Positions 15,001-23,073 of a stretch of DNA of 64,000 nt are shown here, in pieces. Each line of letters begins with the position of its first letter. Position 1 is the stretch's first letter. The notes beneath the pieces are model-generated. The model did not search any database and was not told the origin of the DNA. It saw nothing but the letters and a program-made list of their open reading frames with translations. This DNA is from Ascidia mentula (taxonomy: Eukaryota > Chordata > Ascidiacea > Phlebobranchia > Ascidiidae): assembly GCA_947561715.1 (NCBI GenBank), contig OX387200.1, forward strand, positions 4,776,501 through 4,840,500, in the 5' to 3' direction. The translations under genes and the position numbers were made by a program.

Positions 15001-17443
15001 CATTACCCATCATGTAAAATAAAGAACCGTATACTGTGTGTCCCTTGGCGCTAAAACAAGAAAAACTTGAAACCAACGCAGTAACATGGACTGCGACAGC
15101 GCAATGACTATTTCGGTTTTTATTTCAGTGCCGGTGTGGGTCGTACCGGGACCTTCATAGCTTTAGATATTCTAGGCGAGCAACTTCAAGCCGAGGGAAG
15201 GATCAACGTCATGGAAACCGTTTACAACATGAGACTTAACAGATGTGACATGGTTCAGACCTTGGTAAGTTGCCGCCAAAATTCAGGACAGTTGGTTACT
15301 GTTCGCTGCGGCTCGGTTAAGTAGCATATACCGCGGTACAGCATCACATTTTCAATTTACACATTACCGCTATACAGGCTCAATATGTGCTGATCCACAA
15401 GCTGATTGTGGAGTTACAGGCAATGGGGGATACTGATGTGGACGCATCCCAATTTCCTGAACACTATAAACAACTGAAGAGGTTAGTTTGTATTGCGTAA
15501 ATTCCTCGTACAAATGTAACCTCCATACCGCCACCTAGGGTCGACCGATCTACCCGCGTCTTAAAACTGAGTTGCCAGTTTGACGTCATCCAATCGATTC
15601 CACCTTCCCTGAGCGAAACGAAAGTTGGACGGAAACCGATCAACCAATCTTTCAACTCCGACCCCAAAATTCTGCCTTGTGAGACATGTCTTTTTGCAGT
15701 TGGCTTTATTCCTTGCATCAATGTGATGATAATTTATTGTAAAAAAATCTTTTTTTTTCAGACGACCACAGTCTGGCGTTTGTTGGAATGCTCACCACCG
15801 ACAAGGAAATCCCATACTTAAACGGTTCAAGTGTAGCGGTAAGTTGACAATTCGATTTAAAGTGCTGTATACGTATTGGTGGCAGTAGGGATACTGGCAA
15901 TAATTAAGTTTGCATATTTACGGTTTGAAGCATCTACTTTTGAAAAAAAAACGGTGAAGCAAAATTTATTGAGCCGTAAAAATGTTTCTCCTTTAGGTGC
16001 CATTTCAGGAAAACTTTACCTGTAGGCACTTTGGCCACAGCAAATAACTTGCCGAAATTACTCTACTTACTTTCTCTTCAAGGCTTACAACAACGGGTTT
16101 TACTACTTGGTGGCTCAAAATCCCCCGCAATGCAACCATAACAGTTTCTGGAGGTGTGTGTTCGACAACCACATCCGATGTATCGTCATGCTTGACCAGG
16201 TAATTCATATTAACGTCCATTACAACATGTTACAGAGTTACACTGTTTAAACTGGTTACTTCCTAACTGAAATAATTGTTGTTTGGTGTATAAGTTTGTT
16301 TAGTCGTGCTAAGTTCGTCAATCCCTTTTTGCTGGTCTGTCAGGCTTGTAATATTAAGTACTACGTGCCAAACCTTTGAAACTGTTTTCCGCTAGGAGTC
16401 GTCGTGCAGCCCGTATTGGCCCGATAGAGAAAATGTTGCCCGATTTCCAGAATTCCAAGTCACCACAACCGGGTCAACTAAGTTCAACGGTTACTTTGAG
16501 AGGGATTTGAACGTGAAGAGAATTAAGCAATCGGTATATGAGGAAGACTGTTTAATGTGAAGCAAATCATTCTTCTTGAGATAATTATTTGACTAGATTC
16601 TATGTACGGGGATATGAAAGCGCCACGATTAGGTCGCATTGAGTTTTTCTCCAAAAATATGTTTTCTACCCACGTATAAGTCATGCTAATTCATGTTTTA
16701 CACCCTAAATTCATAAACCCTTCGCTACCATTTGTATTTAACAGTCGCCTTTCCGGGTGAAGCAGTTCGTGTTGAACAGTTGGAGATCTGCCAGCGTGCC
16801 ACCCGATCCCCCCGTCCTTCTGGAGGTGATAGAGAAAGTGAGGAGTTACCAAACCGACGCAGTCGAAGAACGAGGAAAGAAGTTTATCTCCCTCGTCCAT
16901 TGCAGGTTGGTAAAATATTGATAATTTATGCAGTGCGTGGTATATTCTAATTCTAAAAGTTTAATGCGAGACTACCATCATGCCAAACTTAATTGAGTCG
17001 GTGTCAGTGACGCATTTCATGATAGCAATTTTGGGGTCCTGCTATGGCACGTGTAAAAATTCTCGCCACAAGTCGAATCTTAAATACCTTGTTCATTTTA
17101 TTAGCGACGGATCGAGTCGCAAATTACCAAGGAGCCTTTTATCAATTATGTCAGGAGGATGACCTTTTTTGTCGTCAAAAACTGCTTAATACCTTAACCA
17201 CACCATGCTATATAACTATATATCTTCATTAGGGACGGATCGAGTCGCACAGGAGTTTTCTGCGCCGTCGCCAACTCTCTCGAACGGCTGAGAAGTGAGA
17301 ACAGAGTGGATGTGATGAGAGAAGTGAAAGACCTCCGCGATTGTCGCACTGGAATGGTTGGAGACGTCAACTTGTTCGATTACTGCTATCAAGTTGTTCT
17401 GGAGTACATTCAGTCGTTTGACCTTTACGGAAATTTCAAGTGA
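22..17443 (+). CDS. Receptor-type protein tyrosine phosphatase with sushi, lectin, EGF, Ig and FN3 ectodomain (5' partial)
   Basis: A single-pass receptor expected to dephosphorylate phosphotyrosine at the plasma membrane. I joined 45 exons by GT-AG sites (one GC-AG) with matching phases; the total keeps one open frame of about 2,019 residues ending in TGA at 17,441-17,443. The signal peptide and start lie before the window. Exons: 22-207, 635-832, 1063-1257, 2020-2211, 2474-2662, 3342-3530 (sushi); 4330-4584, 4826-4846, 5053-5163 (lectin); 5235-5354 (EGF); 5504-5678, 5768-5874, 5934-6124, 6452-6539, 6740-6891, 6952-7108 (Ig); 7172-7291, 7347-7490 (lectin-like); 7746-7878, 7942-8045, 8342-8422, 8461-8547, 8591-8634, 8672-8761, 8951-9179, 9590-9686, 9919-9943, 9998-10101, 10421-10668 (FN3 and membrane-proximal); 11041-11155 (TM); 11591-17443 (cytoplasmic). 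Least certain: 8046-8341, where an exon for the start of the second FN3 may be missed. I recognise the family, not a named ortholog. Confidence 0.85.
1863..1894 (+). repeat. Short dispersed repeat GATGACCTTTTTTGTCRTCA, copy 1
   Basis: GATGACCTTTTTTGTCATCA followed by AA and a related GCTTGCT tail. A second copy is at 17158-17192 in the last phosphatase intron. TGAC and GTCA give it dyad symmetry. Confidence 0.4.
2684..2728 (+). repeat. 22-bp tandem duplication in an intron
   Basis: TTACTGTTCTTAGCCTGGTA plus two bases occurs twice, at 2684-2705 and 2707-2728, one base apart, just inside the intron after the fifth sushi exon. It looks like a simple local duplication. Confidence 0.85.
2803..2855 (+). 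ncRNA. Hammerhead-ribozyme-like repeat, copy A (decayed)
   Basis: Reads TGATGA, GACC-gaatc-GGTC (stem II), then AAAA, a stem III remnant, and CTGTC followed by TGCAGCTC. It keeps the GUC cleavage-site form but has lost C3 and the conserved GAAA, so it is probably inactive. It lies in the intron between sushi exons 5 and 6. Confidence 0.45.
4330..5354 (+). other. C-type lectin domain followed by an EGF domain
   Basis: Exons 4330-4584, 4826-4846 and 5053-5163 join in phase 1 to give a C-type lectin-like fold: a Cys-containing opening, an early A-V-N-F-C helix, the core [17 protein letters not shown], and closing Cys residues ending F-V-C-E-K. I see no EPN or QPD sugar-binding motif, so Ca-dependent sugar binding is doubtful. 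The middle exon is a 21-nt microexon. Exon 5235-5354 is a single EGF module with six Cys (C-x4-C-x4-GGTC ... C-x-C ... GPRC), also phase 1-1. Confidence 0.7.
5504..7108 (+). other. Immunoglobulin-like domains
   Basis: Six exons encode three Ig-like units, each split over two exons. The second (5934-6124 plus 6452-6539) is clearest: an early Cys, P-x-P-x-W, and the F-strand motif DSGKYKCSA. The third (6740-6891 plus 6952-7108) has FSCKF ... VVWKF ... FQCHAT. The first (5504-5678 plus 5768-5874) is weaker but keeps two Cys at Ig-like spacing. The splits fall between strands and preserve frame. Confidence 0.65.
7172..7490 (+). other. Second C-type lectin-like domain (short)
   Basis: Exons 7172-7291 and 7347-7490 join in phase 1. 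The first has paired Cys and a lectin-type helix ending in [11 protein letters not shown]; the second has [14 protein letters not shown], matching the W-I-G-L core position of C-type lectins, and late Cys residues. It is shorter than the usual 110-130 residues and lacks a clear final Cys segment, so the fold may be degenerate. Confidence 0.5.
7746..10668 (+). other. Fibronectin type III repeats and membrane-proximal ectodomain
   Basis: At least three FN3 units. Unit 1: 7746-7878 plus 7942-8045 (APTSVASV ... ISWKF ... SSYTVSAFC). Unit 2: 8342-8422, 8461-8547 and 8591-8634 ([12 protein letters not shown]); its first strand, usually with Trp, is not placed. Unit 3: 8672-8761 plus 8951-9179 (PPKPSIVI ... 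VKWPDY ... [14 protein letters not shown]). Exons 9590-9686, 9919-9943, 9998-10101 and 10421-10668 resemble the membrane-proximal region of receptor phosphatases: NGPIRYMIIN then HYIAAAIR. Several introns here are only 37-63 nt (7879-7941, 8423-8460, 8548-8590, 8635-8671, 9944-9997); reading through them gives false stops. Confidence 0.65.
11041..11155 (+). other. Single transmembrane helix exon
   Basis: The exon encodes a Ser/Pro-rich stalk followed by a strongly hydrophobic run, [20 protein letters not shown], closed by V-Y-R-R and, in the next exon (11591-11685), a Lys/Arg-rich stretch. That is the stop-transfer pattern of a type I membrane protein, with the phosphatase domains inside the cell. 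Confidence 0.85.
12528..15481 (+). other. PTP catalytic domain D1
   Basis: Membrane-proximal phosphatase domain on exons 12528-12673, 12982-13081, 13765-13841, 13905-14039, 14401-14535, 14728-14870, 15129-15264 and 15378-15481. Catalytic motifs are present in order: acidic juxtamembrane FRREF, substrate-recognition [35 protein letters not shown] (WPD loop with its general acid), the P-loop [10 protein letters not shown] split by an intron after HC, and the Q-loop region MVQT-AQY. All key residues are intact, so catalytic activity is expected. Confidence 0.9.
14196..14262 (+). repeat. tRNA-derived sequence (degenerate tRNA or SINE head)
   Basis: Contains an A-box-like CTCAGTCGGATAGAG near 14201, and a five-pair T-arm, GTGAG-TTGAAAC-CTCAC, at 14239-14255 that overlaps a B box. 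It ends TGGCAGC, but no matching 5' acceptor strand is visible, so it is not an intact tRNA. It lies in the intron before exon 14401-14535. A weaker relative of the T-arm is at about 20,225-20,248. Confidence 0.45.
15539..17443 (+). other. PTP domain D2, probably inactive
   Basis: Membrane-distal phosphatase domain on exons 15539-15678, 15762-15838, 16083-16199, 16396-16533, 16745-16905 and 17233-17443. The P-loop reads [10 protein letters not shown], keeping Cys and Arg (CX5R). The WPD-loop position reads SWRSASVPP, with no catalytic Asp, and the KNRY-type motif is not recognisable. D2 domains of receptor PTPs are commonly inactive regulatory domains. The HCRDGS start resembles the D2 of CD45 as I remember it, an inference from a short motif only. 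The protein ends FDLYGNFK, with no long tail. Confidence 0.8.
17158..17192 (+). repeat. Short dispersed repeat GATGACCTTTTTTGTCRTCA, copy 2
   Basis: GATGACCTTTTTTGTCGTCA followed by AAAACTGCTTAATACC; matches the copy at 1863-1894 over about 20 bases with one difference. Confidence 0.4.
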
Positions 17444-18443
17444 TTTTGCGTTGATTCTGACCATATGTACTATACCTATAAGGTATTAGGCCAAAGTGGC
17501 TGAAAGTATTTTATATATTTTCCCAACCGTGGACCACAGTATGCTGTCTTTTTTTATTTCTTCAACAACTTTCACATACATACCCTGTTTTTTGTGTTGT
17601 GCCTTTTACTTACTGTGCATTTGTACAAAACACTGTTGCCATCATAACCCTTAGACTTGAGAAGACCCTTTGTGTTTAATTGCCTGCTCGCTAAAATGGG
17701 TTACATATGATCGACCAAACCCTAACCTTTTCAATCGAACTTGCTGTATTATTCCCAAAGTTAGTTTTCTGATGAGTCATACTTCTTTTCTTGCCATCGT
17801 CTGATGTACAATGTATTTTTATCCTATACTGTCGCTGTTTTCTCGCATGTGCAAAGTAGGTTTGAAATACGTGCAATACTTGTGTGTAAATTATTGACAA
17901 ACACTAAGCTACAGGGATTCTCTTACTGCCATTTGTGTGTTTGTTCCAGCTGTTATAAATTCTACGCTCATGATAGTTTAAACCTTTCAATTTGAAAAAT
18001 GTCAAAAAAATTTCACTAATCTTGTGGTTTCAAAGCTTGACAACATTATCACCACCAGCGCAATCACTGTATACAGTTTTTCCGTAAATCGCTGCATTGT
18101 TCATCTTTCCATTGAATTGTCGGTATCCGGTTATTGTGTATTAGTGGTTTTTAATGAAAGGAAAATAAGTTTTCTGTTTGTTGAAATCAGAACAGTGGCA
18201 GAAATGTTCACAGAAACGTAATGGTTAGGTGTAACTATTTTGTAAAATGCCCATTAGTGATTACGCTCGAACTGAGCAAATTATTGGTGGTTACCTGTTT
18301 TAACACGTTCAATTAAAATTGTTTATCGATAAAACAATTGATTATAACGAGAAAATGAATATTAATGAACGTATAAATCTCCCACTGACAACTGTATTTG
18401 GTCTTGGGAACGTTAAACTTAAAGTTTCGTAAAGAGTGATTTT

Positions 18444-18579
18444 AGGACTAACCTAGGTTGTTACAACATTGTCCAAGACGCCTATAATCGTAAGAATATA
18501 TATATTTCGCCCTGATGGTATTATCAGTATTCTTGTTTAAATAAAATCTATGATTTTGCAATAACCTAGGTTGGTCCTA
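18444..18579. repeat. Small inverted-repeat element (MITE-like)
   Basis: AGGACTAACCTAGGTTGTTA at 18444-18463 is matched about 100 bp later, in inverted orientation with about three mismatches, by GCAATAACCTAGGTTGGTCC ending near 18,578. The core CCTAGG is itself palindromic. A related half (AGGACTGACCTAGATTC) is near 26,964. No open frame lies between the arms. Confidence 0.5.
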
Positions 18580-18789
18580 CAATCGCTTACAAAGAGAAAA
18601 CAACTTTTTTTATCATGGCAAATAACACCTCTAATTGATCAAACTGAAATGTTTTTGCACTCCTGTACCCCAACCACAAAATTTTGTAGAATGTGGAGCC
18701 AATAAATGCGCCCGAATTATAGCTTTTCAATGCTCACTTGAAATTTCGAATCTTCAACCACTTCTTCAAGCTTGACTTGTTTTTATTAG

Positions 18790-18983
18790 GGATGGATCAA
18801 TTCGCACAGGAGGTTTCTGCGCCGTCGCCAACTCTCTCGAACGGCTGAGAAGTGAGAACAGAGTCGATGTGATGAGAGAAGTGAAAGGCCTCCGCGATTG
18901 TCGCATTGGAATGGTTTGAGACTTGTACTTGTACGACTGCTGTCACAAGGTTCTACTGGAGTGCATTTAGTCCTTTGATTAAA
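18790..18983 (+). pseudogene. Decayed copy of the last phosphatase exon (D2 P-loop exon)
   Basis: This stretch is nearly identical for its first ~130 bases to exon 17233-17443, beginning right after an ATTAG acceptor as the true exon does. It encodes [19 protein letters not shown]. The invariant P-loop Arg context is altered, and GGA has become TGA at 18917-18919, with another stop near the former C-terminus. The flanking introns are not similar. It may once have been an alternative last exon; now it cannot supply a full D2. Confidence 0.85.
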
Positions 18984-21545
18984 GTGATTCGTCTGTTTAT
19001 CCATCGGGACCAAACAGCCCTATGCCGATTTAAGCTTTTCGCCAGCGATTTAGGGAGTTTTCCAGTGATAATATATTTTCTTGTTCGCCCAGTTTAAAAT
19101 TTTTGTTTGTTTGTTAGTCGCTTTCACACAATCGGGATTTGTACTTCGTGCACTTATGTTGCTGCTGTGGCTGTGATGCCTTGTAACGAAACATGCGTTT
19201 CATCCAATGTAACACATTCGACAGTTGTTACATAAGTGTTTTATACAACTGCTACGTACGAGCAATGTTTTTTCTATGCCCTACTCTATCTAAATACACA
19301 GCAACGATCGCGTTTAGCCAACTTTGCAAGTGTAGTTCTTCAAAATCTTCGTCCACGCGTGCATGCGTTTTGATCAAAAATGGTTCACAGCAGCTTGAGT
19401 CCATTATTGTTGTAAGTTGCATAATCTGTTTGTAGAATATGCATTTTTTACGCAATATTCCAGTCTATCATCGTGTGCAAGTAATGATAGGTTATTCAAC
19501 TTGCAACCTGCTTAACTGCAGTTCTATCGTGTGCGAACGGAGACTTCGTCAGTCACTTTTGCATTGGGAAATACCATCAGCAGGAAGTTTGTTTAAGCCT
19601 GTACAGCGCGTGGGCGTAAATTATCAAAACAACATCACAGCACACATATTTGCGCATAGCCCTCTGGTCAGCTAACCTAGGTGATATCATGTATCTCCGC
19701 CAGGTTCTACATAAAGAAACCATAAAATGTGTTTATTTCTTCATACGTTACAGTTGGTCATGGCTATCAGTAAAGCTTACCAAAACTGTTTACCTTATCC
19801 CGCCGCCTTTCATTTTAGTGCTGATCCTATATACTCTCCACTTAATCTTAAATTATTGTTTTCCCTGACTTTTTGTTGGCATGCAATAAAAGGAAACTCT
19901 GTGTTAAAGCAAATAAGGCAAAATAATTCTAAACACGAAAAAAAGTCTTGCCAATAGAGTTGCACATAATTAGGTCAAGTCCATATTTTTTGCTTTATCA
20001 CTTTTGTCCTTTTGACGTAACGAGCCTGAATTATCAAATCATTAAAGCCCAACGATTTTAACCCAGCTTTTTCTCGGTAACCCCTCATCGGAACACACAA
20101 AAGTTCTTCAGATATTAACATGATTAGCACCGGAAAATTTTTTTACTTAACTTTAATCTGTTTAAACAGATGTCAATCGTAAACGTTATGAAGAAATTGT
20201 TTTGATGTGTAACTTCTGACGTGTAAGGTTTGAACCTCACCAGCAAACCGTTGTATCCGATTAAACAGTTTATTATCAGGCTGTGGGAATAAATCCCAAG
20301 CCGGCGAATAGCTTGTAGAGTCTCAGTAATAATAGCAGTGTAACAGTAATACGATGAAACAAATAGAATCGAATGGAATCAAATATAATGAATTTACCGG
20401 TCTTAACTGGGCTTTTTAAAGCTCTCCGTACTGAGAGCTGATTGGTCAATAATGTCACGTGATATCACGAACCGCTTGAAGTAATATAATACAAGAACAT
20501 AGGTGTGATGTGACATAAGCATAGGAGAACATTTTATGTGGTAAACAGGATGTTGAATGAATCACTTTACTCAAAAATATTCGATGGCTAAATCATTTGG
20601 GTCACATTATGGGATTATGCAGTACAAGTGCAAAGCTGCACGCAAAACATTACGCAATTCAAGCACTGGTTTCTGTGACGTATGTTACAGACGCGTCAAC
20701 GGGAAATAACATAACATATGTGGGATATGCAACTGTTGTACAGTTGTGTTAGTCGAGAATCTCATATAGGCCTATTAGCTAAAGTTGCAGTAAAATTGCA
20801 ATGCGTAGACCATTGACTGGCTTATTTGATATAGCCTGTCTTTCAAGGTTTTGTTTAAAGACCCGATCGAATTATTTCAATAAGACATAGGCTACTTGCA
20901 CATATTTGTCGAATCATTCATTTATTGTGTAATTAGCTTTACTTTAGGCACATACAAAAAGGCACTTTTATGAATATTGTCTGTATAACAGTATAAAACA
21001 GGAGCGCTAATTAACAGTGGTAAAATACCCCCCTAAAAATAATATATGTGGCATAGCTGAAATAAATAATAATTGATGTTTAGTAAAATAGTAGAACTGA
21101 ATTTTATTAAAACTAGTCTGGTCTAAAATTCACATACTTTGAAAAGGGTCGAAATATTTGACGCTACAAATATTAAAGAGAAAAAAAGGCGCACGGGAAG
21201 CAAACAGGTAGCCAAAACTGGTGTGAATAAAAACCACCATGTACAACACAGACTAATAGATTAGAGCATTACAAACAAGAGTTGAAGAGGCCATTACAGG
21301 GTAGGCTATACATCATTATTTTTTTAGTTTGTAACTCCACTGGTCAGAAAAGCTTTTTTTCCAATTCGGTCGCCAAAAAAACGCTTAAGTCATAAAAATA
21401 ACCGTGGTACTTTTTGTGACATCGGTTTTCCAGGAGTCTTTTTTCGCTAAACTGTTACGGTTTCCAGTGTTTGGAAAACCCACCACTTCGTCGCCAAAGG
21501 TGGTTTCCGTTACGTTCAATGGAACACTTCACTCACAACAAAGGG

Positions 21546-22346
21546 GGTGTTTCTAAAATGCACAATGCCGCTAAGGTAGCTAATGCCGCTAATGCCCGCT
21601 AATGTAGCTAATGCCGCTAATGCCCGCTTGTGGAGCTAATGTCGCTAATGTCGCTAATGTCGCTAATGTCGCTAATGTCGCTAATGTCGCTAATGTCGCT
21701 AATGTCGCTAATGTCGCTAATGTCGCTAATGTCGCTAATGCCGCTAATGCCCGCTAATGTAGCTAATGCCCGCTTGTGGAGCTAATGTCGCTAATGTCGC
21801 TAATGCCGCTAATGCCGCTAATGCCGCTAATGCCCGCCAATGTAGCTAATGCCCGCTTTTGGAGCTAATGGCGCTAATGTGGCTAACGCCGCTAATGCCC
21901 GCTAATGTAGCTAATGCCGCTAATGCCCGCTAATGCCCGGCATTAGCTACATTAGCTACATTAGCGGCATTAGCGGCATTAGCGGCATTAGCTACATTAG
22001 CGGGCATTAGCGGCATTAGCTGGCATTAGCGGGCATTAGCGGCATTAGCTACATTAGCGGGCATTAGCGGCATTAGCTACATTAGCGGGCATTAGCGACA
22101 TTAGCGACATTAGCGACATTAGCGACATTAGCGACATTAGCGACATTAGCGACATTAGCTACATAGCAGCATCATTCACAAAACGGGGCATTAGCGGGCA
22201 TTAGCGTCATTAGCGTCATTAGCGACATTAGCGACATTAGCGACATTAGCGACATTAGCGACATTAGCGACATTAGCGACATTAGCGACATTAGCGACAT
22301 TAGCGACATTAGCGACATTAGCGACATTGTGCATTTTAGAAACACC
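21546..22346. mobile_element. Foldback transposon-like element made of 9-bp tandem repeats
   Basis: Perfect 22-bp terminal inverted repeats begin GGTGTTTCTAAAATGCACAA at 21546 and end at 22346. Inside are dozens of 9-bp units, mostly (T/C)CGCTAATG, in direct orientation to about 21,938 and then as the reverse complement (CATTAGCGA) to 22,328, so the whole element can fold into one long hairpin. The 10-bp word CAACAAAGGG flanks it on both sides (21536-21545 and 22348-22357), consistent with a target-site duplication. There is no open reading frame. A short unrelated insertion interrupts the right arm at about 22,163-22,188. Confidence 0.8.
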
Positions 22347-23073
22347 GCAACAAAGGGGCCGGTTTCTGCGCCTTGCGGGAACCTATGTGCTTCCCACGGT
22401 TGAATGATTCAAAATGTTTACTGGGCACAGCAGTTGCTTAAACTTAAACAAATATAAAGCAGAACAAATAGAAGTACGACAAACCGATTCATAAGGCAGC
22501 TTTGTCAGGGGGCAAGGGGTATTTATAGATTTTATGAAACGTATATATGTCGCGTATCAAATGTCTTATTATGCTGTTTTGCGGTGTTTCTTTGGCAAAG
22601 CAATATCAGCGTCGCGGTCGCGTGAGCGGCAGCAGCCATGTTGTTTTCGTGACGTTGTCTGGGCCAGTTTAGCTGTTAATGTCTGTAGTGTAATGTTCAC
22701 ACATGAAAGCAGTGTGTGTATGTAAACGGCCAGGAAGTGGTTGTATTATTTTACTGAAAGCTCTGTGTTAAGCTGGAATAATTATCTACTGTAACATTAA
22801 TTAAATTCCGTGTCTAAATAGCCTAACTACAAAATAGTAAAGATCAAGCTAGTTATAGAGGGGTCATTATTGCATGTAAAGCATTCACAGATAAAAGACT
22901 GTGTAGTCATTTGTGAAATTTGATTTATCTTCTGCAAAGCTATTTGTTCGAAATGTTAGTTAACAAAACTTGGGTAGTGGGGATACCTTTATTCCTAATG
23001 TGCTTTAAACTCCCCTTTTTCAAGCAGTATTGTATTGTACAAGTTAAAAATGTACGCTAGTAACTGAGTGCTA

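Larger units (their letters stand above)
17444..23073. other. Intergenic region between the phosphatase and the SPATA2-like gene
   Basis: I find no intact coding exon. It contains a dead copy of the last phosphatase exon (18790-18983), a short inverted-repeat element (18444-18579), a tRNA-arm-like remnant near 20,225 and a foldback element (21546-22346). A GC-richer stretch at about 22,600-22,660, with GCAGCAGCCATGTTG, could belong to the promoter of the next gene, but I see no TATA box. The rest is AT-rich with no clear signal. No convincing polyadenylation signal for gene 1 is visible in the first 500 bases after its stop. Confidence 0.6.

Noticed and set aside
21546..22346. CRISPR-like array
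   Set aside because: The repeats are contiguous 9-mers without spacers and switch strand in the middle; the genome is eukaryotic.
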